This document shows, one piece after another, positions 34,565-41,281 of a stretch of DNA of 64,000 bases; within the stretch, counting starts at the first letter, position 1, and each line of letters opens with the position of its first letter. Below the pieces are notes generated by a model. It made no database searches and had not been told where the DNA came from. It saw only the letters and a program-made list of their open reading frames with translations. Position numbers and translations under genes: made by a program. The stretch covers positions 42,359 to 106,358 of the forward strand of contig NZ_FQZL01000012.1 of assembly GCF_900142005.1 (NCBI RefSeq), given 5' to 3'. The stretch comes from Dethiosulfatibacter aminovorans DSM 17477 (lineage in GTDB: Bacteria; Bacillota; Clostridia; Tissierellales; Dethiosulfatibacteraceae).

Positions 34565-35848
34565 TTATTCAAATCTTATTTTTATGGAATTTGCATGCCC
34601 GGTGAGACCTTCGTTTTCTGCAAATCTTATTATGTCATCCTTTGTTGCTTCAAGGGCATCCCTGCTGTAGTAAATAAGGGATGTCTTCTTTATAAAATCA
34701 TCAACGCTCAACGGAGATGAAAATTTAGCTGTGCTGCTTGTCGGCAGGGTGTGGTTGGGGCCTGCAAAGTAATCCCCTACAGGCTCAGGAGTGTAGTTCC
34801 CCAGGAATATTGCTCCTGCATTTTTTATTTTCTTGTAATCCTCAAAGGGATTGACTGTAGCTATTTCAAGGTGCTCAGGCGCTATCTCATTTGTTATATC
34901 TATTGACTCCTGTAATCCGTTCGTATGTATTGCCGCACCGTAGGTTGTCAACGACTTCAGGATTATATCCTTCCTCTCAAGGGTGTCGGTAATCTTTTTC
35001 AGCTCTATATTCACATTCCTAATAAGAGAAGGCGAATCCGTAACAAGTATTGATGCAGCCATTTCATCATGTTCCGCCTGTGAAATAAGGTCTGCAGCAA
35101 TATATCTCGGATTTGACGACTTGTCGGCTATAACCAGAATTTCACTTGGTCCCGCTATCATGTCGATTCCAACAAAATCCGAAACCATTTTCTTTGCAGC
35201 TGCTACATAGATGTTCCCGGGCCCGGTAATCTTGAATACCTTGGGTATTGATTCAGTACCATATGCAAGGGCGGCAATTCCCTGTGCTCCTCCCACCTTG
35301 AATATCCTGTCAACTCCCGAAATGCTGGCGGCTGCAAGTATTGAATCCTGAATCTTTCCTTCCTTGTTGGGAGGAGTTATCATTATAACCTCTTCAACAC
35401 CGGCAAGCTTTGCAGGGACAGCATTCATAAGTACCGTAGATGGATATGCAGCCTTTCCGCCCGGTACGTAAATGCCTGCCTTTTCTATTGGATTTACCAG
35501 CTGACCAAGTATTATATTCTTGCCATTAGGCTTGTAGGTTGTGGATTCCCTCAATTGCCTCTTGTGGTAGTCCTTTATATTGTTGTAGGATTTCCTTATG
35601 GTTTCAAGGAGGTCGCTGTCCACTCGAGCTACGGCTTCCTCTATTTCCCTGCCGGTCACTTCGATACTGTCAAGCTTGACACCGTCGAATCTCTCTGTAT
35701 ATTCCTTTACTGCATCATCGCCATTCTTCTTTACATTTTCAATGATACCTTCAACAACCTTGTAGATTTCCTTGTAATCCGTCGTGGTTCTGTCGAAAAG
35801 TTCATTAAGAAATTCCCTGCTTTGTCCCGATTCTATTACCCTCAACAT
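34565..35848 (-). CDS. hisD: histidinol dehydrogenase
   Basis: NAD-dependent oxidation of histidinol to histidine, the last step. 427 residues. Signatures: NPIEKAGIYVPGGKAAYPS, MIAGPSEILVIAD and AEHDEMAAS with zinc ligands, plus GPNHTLPTS near the C-terminus. One nt separates it from hisG. Confidence 0.97.
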   Translation of the reverse strand: MLRVIESGQSREFLNELFDRTTTDYKEIYKVVEGIIENVKKNGDDAVKEYTERFDGVKLDSIEVTGREIEEAVARVDSDLLETIRKSYNNIKDYHKRQLRESTTYKPNGKNIILGQLVNPIEKAGIYVPGGKAAYPSTVLMNAVPAKLAGVEEVIMITPPNKEGKIQDSILAAASISGVDRIFKVGGAQGIAALAYGTESIPKVFKITGPGNIYVAAAKKMVSDFVGIDMIAGPSEILVIADKSSNPRYIAADLISQAEHDEMAASILVTDSPSLIRNVNIELKKITDTLERKDIILKSLTTYGAAIHTNGLQESIDITNEIAPEHLEIATVNPFEDYKKIKNAGAIFLGNYTPEPVGDYFAGPNHTLPTSSTAKFSSPLSVDDFIKKTSLIYYSRDALEATKDDIIRFAENEGLTGHANSIKIRFE

Positions 35849-35849
35849 A

Positions 35850-36479
35850 CTAAGCTTCCTCCAGATTTCTAATTTTTTCGATTATTCCATCTATCTGTTT
35901 CATCTTGAATTTGTATCCGATTCTGTTTGCTATTATAAGGGGATTGATTTCAAACATTTCTTCCATCACTTCAAGTCCGTTGGCCCTAAGTGTATTGCCC
36001 GTTTCGACTATGTCTACTATTACATCCGAAAGGCCAAGTACCGGCGCAAGTTCCACTGAGCCGTTAAGCTTGATTATCTCTATCTTTTGTCCCCTTGATT
36101 CGAAATATTCCTTGGCAGAATTGGTGAACTTGGTAGCAACCCTTAGTATTGATTTATTCCTGTCGACTTCCGCCCCCTTCATTCCCGCTATGCTCATATT
36201 GCAGTAACCGAAAGGCAAATTATAAAGCTGATATACGTCTGACCGGCTTTCCTTGAGCATGTCCATTCCGACTATCCCTATATCTGCAACACCATTATCC
36301 ACATATGTAACAACATCAGAGTTTTTCAGAAGCATGAACTTTATTTTGTTCTCTTCATCTATGAATACAAGTTTTCTAGACTTAAGGTCAAGACAATGTC
36401 CAATGCCTATCTTGTTGAAAAGCTCCGCAGACTGCTCTCCAAGTCTTCCTTTCGCAAAAGCAACTGTCAAATAATCCAT
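35850..36479 (-). CDS. hisG: ATP phosphoribosyltransferase, short form HisG
   Basis: First step of histidine synthesis. The 209-residue short form lacks the C-terminal regulatory ACT-like domain and depends on HisZ for activity and histidine feedback. Seen: AFAKGRLGEQSAELF at the N-terminus and the PRPP-binding VDIVETGNTLRANGLEV. It overlaps the hisZ stop by 1 nt, consistent with stoichiometric complex formation. Confidence 0.97.
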   Translation of the reverse strand: MDYLTVAFAKGRLGEQSAELFNKIGIGHCLDLKSRKLVFIDEENKIKFMLLKNSDVVTYVDNGVADIGIVGMDMLKESRSDVYQLYNLPFGYCNMSIAGMKGAEVDRNKSILRVATKFTNSAKEYFESRGQKIEIIKLNGSVELAPVLGLSDVIVDIVETGNTLRANGLEVMEEMFEINPLIIANRIGYKFKMKQIDGIIEKIRNLEEA

Positions 36480-37435
36480 TATATTTCTCCTCCCTTATAA
36501 AGAATTTTTAACAACTCGTCTATCTCTATTGAAAATCCTATGGCAGGAATCACTTCACCGAAACGTTCCGTATAGGTATCATACCTTCCGCCCTTTATTA
36601 TTTCCCTGTTGGAATCCCTGAAATATCCTCTCAGTGTAACTCCAGAATAATATCCAAGACTGGATACCATGGAAAGGTCACAGGTGACATTTTTAGTGAA
36701 GTTGTTTTCCTCAAGAAATGCATATATTTCCTTTAATTCCTTAAGTCCCTTTTCCATCCTTTCATTCAGGAAGCTGTTTTCTATCTTTTCAAGTACCGTC
36801 TTCAATTCCCCTTTCATGTCTATAAGGTTCAAAAGCGCATCATACGCTTCATTGTCTTTGAAATTCTTTATATACCTTTCCAATTCCTGCTTGTTCTTCC
36901 TGTCGAGGAAATACATTATCTTTGAATACTCATCTTCGCTAAGATAAAATTCCTGCAGAAGGCCTTTCAAATACTCGGAACTTCCCAGCTCCATTATGTA
37001 CTTGTCTCTGTACTTGCTCATAATATCATTGGCAAGCATTATTACTTCCTTGTCCGCATCTATTGTATCTATGCCCAGACATTCTATGCCCATCTGCCTT
37101 ATCTCCTTGACGGAAATGCCAGCCTGTTTGAATATCTTCTCATAATAGAAAAGTTTAAGCTTCAGTCCGTCCTCCCACTTTGGAAGAAGATTTGTAAGAA
37201 GGTTCGACGTTATGTCAGGTCTGAGTATGGATATTCTTCCATTTGCATTAATAACCTTTACAGTCGATTTTCTGTTTGATCTTGAATTCATGGATACATA
37301 CTTGTCGTAATCCTCCACTATCTCGGGCTCGTAATTCATATATCCCTTGTTGAGAACCATCTTCTCTATATCGTTTTTAAGTTTGTATCTTTTTGACGAA
37401 TAGGCCAATTCATCCTTAATGTTTGTAAATTTCAT
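36479..37435 (-). CDS. hisZ: ATP phosphoribosyltransferase regulatory subunit HisZ
   Basis: Class II tRNA-synthetase-like, HisRS-paralogous subunit that activates short HisG. Seen: GYMNYEPEIVEDYDKYVSM near the N-terminus, ILRPDITSNL (motif 2 region) and a C-terminal GGRYDTYTERFGEVIPAIGFS. The start at 37435 was chosen because AATTGGAGGAAGAA immediately precedes it and the protein then begins MKFTNIKDELAY; the open frame runs 37 codons further into the attenuator and cannot be coding there. 318 residues, slightly short for HisZ. First gene of the operon hisZ-G-D-C-B-H-A-F-IE. Confidence 0.93.
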   Translation of the reverse strand: MKFTNIKDELAYSSKRYKLKNDIEKMVLNKGYMNYEPEIVEDYDKYVSMNSRSNRKSTVKVINANGRISILRPDITSNLLTNLLPKWEDGLKLKLFYYEKIFKQAGISVKEIRQMGIECLGIDTIDADKEVIMLANDIMSKYRDKYIMELGSSEYLKGLLQEFYLSEDEYSKIMYFLDRKNKQELERYIKNFKDNEAYDALLNLIDMKGELKTVLEKIENSFLNERMEKGLKELKEIYAFLEENNFTKNVTCDLSMVSSLGYYSGVTLRGYFRDSNREIIKGGRYDTYTERFGEVIPAIGFSIEIDELLKILYKGGEI

Positions 37436-37492
37436 TTCTTCCTCCAATTTTTTTGTTACTCTCTGGTTATGCATGTTCAACTTTCCATATCT

Positions 37493-37528
37493 ATAAAAAA
37501 AAGCCATCCGGATGCATCCGAATGGCTT
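37493..37528 (-). terminator. attenuator terminator of the his operon
   Basis: AAGCCATTCGGATG and CATCCGGATGGCTT (37501-37528) pair over 14 bp including one G-U and are followed on the minus strand by a T tract. It lies 58 nt upstream of hisZ and downstream of the His-rich leader ORF, as expected for transcription attenuation. Confidence 0.88.
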
Positions 37529-37547
37529 AAAATTCTTATCCATCATA

Positions 37548-37584
37548 GATGCAGTCTATAGCAACGACTAATAGAGCTTGCATC
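37548..37584 (-). promoter_or_regulatory. alternative hairpin of the his attenuator
   Basis: GATGCA and TGCATC close a stem-loop with an inner AGTC/GACT pairing, between the leader ORF and the terminator. The terminator's own arms also contain GGATGCATCC, so mutually exclusive pairing is possible. A second small hairpin, ACTATTTT-C-AAAATAGT, overlaps the leader stop codon and may act as a pause site. Confidence 0.5.
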
Positions 37585-37607
37585 CATGAACTATTTTGAA
37601 AATAGTA

Positions 37608-37682
37608 CTAGAACAAACTCTTCCTTCTATGATGATGATGAATATTAAATTGTGCAATTATTCTGTTCGCTAAACATTCCAT
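37608..37682 (-). CDS. his operon leader peptide with four consecutive His codons
   Basis: A 24-codon ORF (ATG at 37682, TAG at 37608-37610) with codons 15-18 all CAT (37629-37640), flanked by FNI and RRKSLF. GAGG (37691-37694) lies 8 nt upstream of the ATG; another in-frame ATG two codons earlier is too close to the site. The ORF is followed by a pause-like hairpin, an alternative hairpin and a T-tailed terminator before hisZ. Histidine starvation would stall the ribosome at the CAT run and favour read-through. This is classic attenuation, unlike the T-box used upstream of thrS here. Confidence 0.85.
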   Translation of the reverse strand: MECLANRIIAQFNIHHHHRRKSLF

Positions 37683-37732
37683 ATTCATTACCTCAAAAAT
37701 TAATCAAATGATTTGGTGAAATCATCTTAATA

Positions 37733-37761
37733 AGATTAACATTTTATTACAATATTGTCAA
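37733..37761 (-). promoter_or_regulatory. promoter of the his operon
   Basis: A perfect TTGACA (37756-37761), 17-bp spacer and a weak -10 TAATCT (37733-37738). Transcription from about 37726 would place the leader ribosome binding site some 30 nt downstream. Confidence 0.5.
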
Positions 37762-37917
37762 TATTTTTATGGCTTTTTATTAATATTTTACGTTTCTTAT
37801 TAAGAGTTTCATATATAACCATCCAATTTCCAATGATTTCAAGGTTAAAAAAACAATATCAACTTAAATCATTTATATTGACAAAATTAGTTGGTTTTAT
37901 TAAATACTGATTTGCTG

Positions 37918-37923
37918 TATAAT
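37918..37923 (+). promoter_or_regulatory. -10 box upstream of the antiporter gene
   Basis: TATAAT with a poor -35 (TTTTAT at 17 bp). A TTGACA at 37878-37883 has only a TAAATA at 17 bp. Either could drive the antiporter gene. Confidence 0.35.
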
Positions 37924-37951
37924 ATTAATAACACAATCAGGAGGCTAGCTT

Positions 37952-39127
37952 ATGAACACATTACTAATACTAAGCATAGCAGCAATTTTTGGTCTGTTGT
38001 CGGCAGCATTTCTAAGAAGATTCAAAATGCCTTCAGTCACAGGATATCTTATTGCAGGTCTTGTTATCGGACCCTCAGTGCTCAACATAATACCTCACAG
38101 CATAGTGGATCAAATAAGCATCATAAGCGACCTGGCCCTTGGTCTAATCGCATTCCATATTGGAGAAAACTTTGAGCTAAGTAGAATAAAGCAGCTTGCA
38201 AGAAGAATAACATCAATCACTGTTATTCAGGCTACTTTTACCTTCATTGCAGTTTCCATAATCCTTTGTCTTGCTACAAAGGATATCATATTTTCATTGG
38301 TCATAGGTTCAATATCAGCTGCTACTGCTCCTGCTGCAACAATGATGGTAATAAAGGAGTACAAGTCAAAAGGAAGGCTTACAGACACTTTAATCTCGGT
38401 AGTTGCACTTGATGATGTAATGACAATAATCATTTTCAGTATAGTAACTGCAATTTGCGAAATAATAAGATCAGGCAACACAAGCTTCAAGGAAGCAGTT
38501 GTCCATCCTTCAATAGAGATTTTTGGTTCAATAGGGTTGGGAGCGGTACTGGGCCTTATAATATCTTATTCCGTAAGAAAGAGGAAGGCGCGGGATTTCC
38601 TTCTTGTAAACTCCCTGGCATTGATAGTACTGGGAATAGGAGTATCTCTTCAGTTCGACCTTTCTGCTCTTTTAACCTGTGTTTCAATGGGATCCGTTTT
38701 AACAAACTTTTCAGGTAAAAGTACCCGTGTGTTTGATGAAATCGAAAGCTTTGCAGTACCAGTTTATCTACTGTTTTTTACAATTTCAGGAATGCATCTG
38801 GAAATAGGAGTAATAAAAGAAATAGGTATCACAGGTGTAGTCTACATATTTGCACGTACAGCAGGTAAAATAGGCGGCGCCTATCTGGGTGCCTTGCTAA
38901 CCAAGTCGTCTGCAAAAGTCAAACATTTCCTTGGATTCGGTCTTCTACCACAGGCAGGAGTCGCAATCGGACTTGCCGTCATAGCATCGGAAAAATTCCC
39001 GGAATATGGAACAACAATAACAAACATGGTAATGCTTGCAGTGTTCTTCTATGAAATTGTAGGTCCTTTCATAACAAAAAGCGTACTTATAAAAAGCGGT
39101 GAAGCTCAGGAAATCAGGCACGGATAA
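37952..39127 (+). CDS. CPA2-type cation:proton antiporter
   Basis: A 391-residue membrane protein of the monovalent cation:proton antiporter-2 (Kef/NapA-like) superfamily with about twelve hydrophobic segments. Typical motifs are the N-terminal FKMPSVTGYLIAGLVIGPS (residues 25-43), LALGLIAFHIGENFEL near residue 62 and ATAPAATMMVIKEYKS followed by VVALDDVMTIIIFS, the last containing the ion-binding aspartates. No C-terminal RCK/TrkA-N nucleotide-binding domain is present, so it is a transmembrane-only form. ATCAGGAGGCTAGCTT precedes the ATG. It stands alone between divergent and convergent units; the transported ion cannot be told. Confidence 0.9.
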   Translation: MNTLLILSIAAIFGLLSAAFLRRFKMPSVTGYLIAGLVIGPSVLNIIPHSIVDQISIISDLALGLIAFHIGENFELSRIKQLARRITSITVIQATFTFIAVSIILCLATKDIIFSLVIGSISAATAPAATMMVIKEYKSKGRLTDTLISVVALDDVMTIIIFSIVTAICEIIRSGNTSFKEAVVHPSIEIFGSIGLGAVLGLIISYSVRKRKARDFLLVNSLALIVLGIGVSLQFDLSALLTCVSMGSVLTNFSGKSTRVFDEIESFAVPVYLLFFTISGMHLEIGVIKEIGITGVVYIFARTAGKIGGAYLGALLTKSSAKVKHFLGFGLLPQAGVAIGLAVIASEKFPEYGTTITNMVMLAVFFYEIVGPFITKSVLIKSGEAQEIRHG

Positions 39128-39164
39128 ATTTAAGGCCGTCAATAAAAAAAACTTTCCAAAGCTA

Positions 39165-39196
39165 TAAAAAACAGACAGGACATTAGTCCTGTCTGT
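39165..39196 (-). terminator. Rho-independent terminator of the SHOCT/DUF2089 operon
   Basis: ACAGACAGGAC and TCCTGTCTGT pair; on the minus strand six T follow. On the plus strand there is no T run, so it mainly serves the leftward operon rather than the antiporter gene. Confidence 0.8.
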
Positions 39197-39228
39197 ACAT
39201 CCAAACATAATTCAATCTGATTGAAGTT

Positions 39229-39606
39229 CTATTCCACGTATACTTCAACAGTATCCCCTTCGTCCGTTTCTACTTCCACGATCTTTCCTTCTGCTCCGCT
39301 TTTTATAAGTTCCAGTATCTCCTGTATATCAATATCCTTCATTGATTCCTCAAGATCCTTGTCAAAGTTCTTGCCTATCTTAAGTCCTGTCTCAACCAGT
39401 GCTATAGGCACATTTACATTGACTTTGCTTTTTTCACCTTTCTTATTGCTTAAAACCTTAATCCTAAGCCATTTGGCTTCTGTTCCCTTTTTCGTATCCA
39501 GCTTCTCGCTGCTTTCCTCTATGGAAGAAAGCAGCTTGCTTCCTTCCTCTGCTGTAATTGTTCCTTCTTCAATCATTTTCAAGATTTTTAATTGTTCTTC
39601 TCTCAT
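39229..39606 (-). CDS. SHOCT-like (YvlB N-terminal-like) domain protein
   Basis: A 125-residue soluble protein of unknown role. Residues 6-29 (KILKMIEEGTITAEEGSKLL) form the short helical SHOCT-like motif. The middle has WLRIKVLSNKKGEKSKVNVN, a beta-hairpin-like stretch, and the end is acidic (IVEVETDEGDTVEVYVE). It is a paralogue of the protein encoded at 40030-40425, sharing all three parts. It is the third protein-coding partner of a compact operon with DUF2089. Relatives occur next to DUF2089 genes and in envelope-stress loci of Firmicutes; function here is unknown. Confidence 0.8.
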   Translation of the reverse strand: MREEQLKILKMIEEGTITAEEGSKLLSSIEESSEKLDTKKGTEAKWLRIKVLSNKKGEKSKVNVNVPIALVETGLKIGKNFDKDLEESMKDIDIQEILELIKSGAEGKIVEVETDEGDTVEVYVE

Positions 39607-39619
39607 TATATTAACCCTC

Positions 39620-40009
39620 CTATACTTCTTCGCCGTTCAACAACTTCAATGCTTTTTCAGAAGTTATTAAACCCTTGCTTAGCTTATCCAATATATCCGT
39701 CTGATTAACAGAATCCTTCTTTGCTTCTTCCCTGTATCCCAATGCCTCTATTACCTCATCCAGAAACTTTCTTACAGTAGGATAGGACACTCCAAGTTCC
39801 TTCTCTATTTCCTTAATATTTCCCCTGTTTTTTATGAAAATTTCTGCAAAATATTTTTGTTCCTTGTTAAGATGATCGAATTTGTCAAGTTCAAATTCTC
39901 CGCTTATGGTCGTACCGCATCTTCTGCAGGACAACTGCGTCACCTTAAGCTTGTTGTCGCACACGGGACATATTCCAATTACTGCCTTCTTCATACTATT
40001 AGACCTCAT
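39620..40009 (-). CDS. DUF2089 zinc-ribbon/HTH protein
   Basis: A 129-residue putative transcriptional regulator. The N-terminus has a zinc ribbon (CPVCDNKL ... CRRCGTTI), followed by a sigma-like helix-turn-helix (GNIKEIEKELGVSYPTVRKFLDEV, about residues 67-90), and the C-terminus carries a SHOCT-like motif (ILDKLSKGLITSEKALKLL) that matches those of both neighbours. Two starts are possible: the first ATG (GGAG 8 nt upstream), used here, and an ATG five codons later (39994) with TGAGGT in front. It lies 13 nt before the second SHOCT gene and 20 nt after the first. DUF2089 function is not established. Confidence 0.82.
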   Translation of the reverse strand: MRSNSMKKAVIGICPVCDNKLKVTQLSCRRCGTTISGEFELDKFDHLNKEQKYFAEIFIKNRGNIKEIEKELGVSYPTVRKFLDEVIEALGYREEAKKDSVNQTDILDKLSKGLITSEKALKLLNGEEV

Positions 40010-40029
40010 ATCATCAACTCCATTAATAT

Positions 40030-40425
40030 CTATTTTGTATAGATTTGTACCACTGAGCCATCGTCATCTTCAACTTCAACTATTCTCATAGGCGGATGGT
40101 TTCTCAACACATTGAACAGGTTCTTGATTTCCCTGCTGTCAAGTTTTTCAAGAATCTCTTTTTCATCGGAATGCCTGATTCCCATTTTCACACCCCATGA
40201 TGCCAGACTTCCCATCAATCCAAGAGGGAGAGGAGGAAGATTGATTTTGCTGCCCTTTTCTCCATCCTTGACTTTAATCTTAATCCACCTTGATTTTCCT
40301 CTTACAATTTCAGATTCATTTATATCAACTTCATCAGAAATGTCTATGGATTTTATCAGATCAACAGCCTCATCCACTGTGATCTTCTTTTCTTCCAGCA
40401 TTTCAAGTATTGTCATTATTTTCAT
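40030..40425 (-). CDS. SHOCT-like domain protein, paralogue of the 39229 gene
   Basis: A 131-residue protein. SHOCT-like motif ILEMLEEKKITVDEAVDLI at residues 6-24, then SRWIKIKVKDGEKGSKINLP with a Pro-rich PPLPLGLMGSLASWGVKMG segment, and an acidic end (RIVEVEDDDGSVVQIY). Architecture and endings match the paralogue two genes downstream, so the pair arose by duplication around the DUF2089 gene. ATTGAGGTATTCAT precedes the ATG. It lies 13 nt after the stop of a tiny ORF. Confidence 0.8.
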   Translation of the reverse strand: MKIMTILEMLEEKKITVDEAVDLIKSIDISDEVDINESEIVRGKSRWIKIKVKDGEKGSKINLPPLPLGLMGSLASWGVKMGIRHSDEKEILEKLDSREIKNLFNVLRNHPPMRIVEVEDDDGSVVQIYTK

Positions 40426-40438
40426 ATGAATACCTCAA

Positions 40439-40567
40439 TCAATATATTCTTTTCATATTGTCGCAGAATCCCATAAAATAGTTATCATAGCTTTTACATT
40501 TTCTTTTTCTGTTATATTCTATTTTATCATATAGATCTCGTCCGTCATACGTTTCCAAGTCAAACAT
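40439..40567 (-). CDS. microprotein 1 of a three-member family
   Basis: A 42-residue ORF with a near-perfect ribosome binding site, TTGGAGGTGTAAAA before ATG (40567). A longer open frame upstream has no such site. The protein contains G-x3-Y-x-K-I-E-Y (as YDGRDLYDKIEYNRKRK), the same core and spacing found in the ORFs at 40641-40760 and 40968-41087. It is small, with a Lys/Arg patch after the core, and the C-terminal part (SYDNYFMGFCDNMKRIY) is aromatic. No known family is recognised. It sits 13 nt before the SHOCT/DUF2089 genes. Confidence 0.6.
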   Translation of the reverse strand: MFDLETYDGRDLYDKIEYNRKRKCKSYDNYFMGFCDNMKRIY

Positions 40568-40640
40568 TTTTACACCTCCAAATTTCCAATCAACCTGTCT
40601 TCCGTCTATCGGTATATAATTTTTTAAATTTCTTGATTTT

Positions 40641-40760
40641 CTAAAATACATTCCCTAGAATATCTCTTATATTGTTTCTAGATTCATTTCTTCTTTTTTC
40701 TGTCCTGTAGTATTCTATCCTCTTGTATGTTTCGTATCCTTCTTTTAAATAATTCCTCAT
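40641..40760 (-). CDS. microprotein 2 of a three-member family
   Basis: A 39-residue ORF starting at ATG 40760 behind AGAGGGAAGAGCT and ending in TAG. It has KEGYETYKRIEYYRTEKRR at residues 6-24, sharing K-E-G-x3-Y-x-R-I-E-Y-x4-K-R-R with the ORF at 40968-41087. Very basic. It is the first ORF after a perfect sigma-A promoter, with a leader of about 50 nt. Leader and gene resemble the 40968 copy also at DNA level (GAT-AATAAAATTAA before the ribosome binding site), showing a tandem duplication. Confidence 0.65.
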   Translation of the reverse strand: MRNYLKEGYETYKRIEYYRTEKRRNESRNNIRDILGNVF

Positions 40761-40818
40761 AGCTCTTCCCTCTTATTAATTTTATTAATCCGTCCATTAA
40801 TTATCTTTATCTGATTTA

Positions 40819-40847
40819 ATTATACATTCATAAAATTGATTTGTCAA
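40819..40847 (-). promoter_or_regulatory. perfect sigma-A promoter of the microprotein/SHOCT operon
   Basis: TTGACA (40842-40847), 17-bp spacer, TATAAT (40819-40824) on the minus strand, all consensus. It would drive microproteins 2 and 1 and the three downstream genes. Confidence 0.85.
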
Positions 40848-40920
40848 CCTATTATATTAATATTATTAATTTTCAAATCAATATTATTAATGTCAGCATC
40901 AGTATATTTGATTTAACTCA

Positions 40921-40947
40921 ATAAAATAGAGCCTTTCGGCTCTATTT
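40921..40947 (-). terminator. terminator after microprotein 3
   Basis: AATAGAGCC-TTTC-GGCTCTATT, a 9-bp stem with a tight loop, T-rich on the minus side. The same GAGCC-TTTC-GGCTC core recurs at 41267-41280. Confidence 0.75.
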
Positions 40948-40967
40948 ATTGGGCTAAATCTTATCTA

Positions 40968-41087
40968 CTAAAATACTGATCTTGAGTTATACATTGCATC
41001 GGTTGTGAAATCTTTCCTTCTTTTTTTTCTATTTATATATTCGATTCTTCTGTAGGATACACATCCTTCTTTAAATAGAACTTTCAT
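40968..41087 (-). CDS. microprotein 3 of a three-member family
   Basis: A 39-residue ORF from ATG 41087 (AAGAGGT 8 nt upstream) to TAG. Residues 6-24 are KEGCVSYRRIEYINRKKRR, the same K-E-G-x3-Y-x-R-I-E-Y-x4-K-R-R pattern as microprotein 2, and both end in V-F. It has its own promoter (41166-41194) and terminator (40921-40947), so it is a complete monocistronic unit. Conservation of protein pattern, length, ribosome binding sites and promoters among copies argues that these are real genes. Confidence 0.65.
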   Translation of the reverse strand: MKVLFKEGCVSYRRIEYINRKKRRKDFTTDAMYNSRSVF

Positions 41088-41165
41088 TTTTTCATACCTC
41101 TTAATTTTATTGATCGGGTCATTTGCTATCGATTTATTATCAATTGATTATCATTATCTACTATA

Positions 41166-41194
41166 ATTGTACATCCATATCTCTAATTTGTCAA
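41166..41194 (-). promoter_or_regulatory. sigma-A promoter of microprotein 3
   Basis: TTGACA (41189-41194), 17-bp spacer, TACAAT (41166-41171). The flanks TTGACAAAT and GGATGTACAATTA mirror the promoter of microprotein 2 (TTGACAAAT, GAATGTATAATTA), showing the duplication included the promoter. Confidence 0.75.
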
Positions 41195-41201
41195 TTTGAA
41201 T

Positions 41202-41238
41202 CCTCAGGACATCGAACCCTGCAAATTTTCTGACATTT
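41202..41238. repeat. short dispersed intergenic motif, copy B
   Basis: CTCAGGACATCGAACC, then GCAAATTTTCTGACATTT. Related to 27216-27252 and 46916-46950. It lies just upstream of the microprotein 3 promoter and overlaps a CTGACA/TGTCAG hairpin. Confidence 0.5.
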
Positions 41239-41257
41239 CAGTTGGTATGTCAGAATA

Positions 41258-41281
41258 ATAAAAAAAGAGCCTTTCGGCTCT
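41258..41281 (-). terminator. terminator overlapping the aminotransferase stop codon
   Basis: On the minus strand the TAG stop runs into GAGCC-GAAA-GGCTC followed by seven T. Core identical to the terminator at 40929-40942. Confidence 0.85.

Noticed and set aside
36479..37546. Extended hisZ with 37 extra N-terminal codons
   Set aside because: The extension would translate the attenuator terminator; the ATG at 37435 has an ideal ribosome binding site.
40439..40651. 70-codon version of microprotein 1
   Set aside because: No ribosome binding site at the first ATG and it overlaps microprotein 2; the ATG at 40567 has GGAGGTG at ideal spacing.
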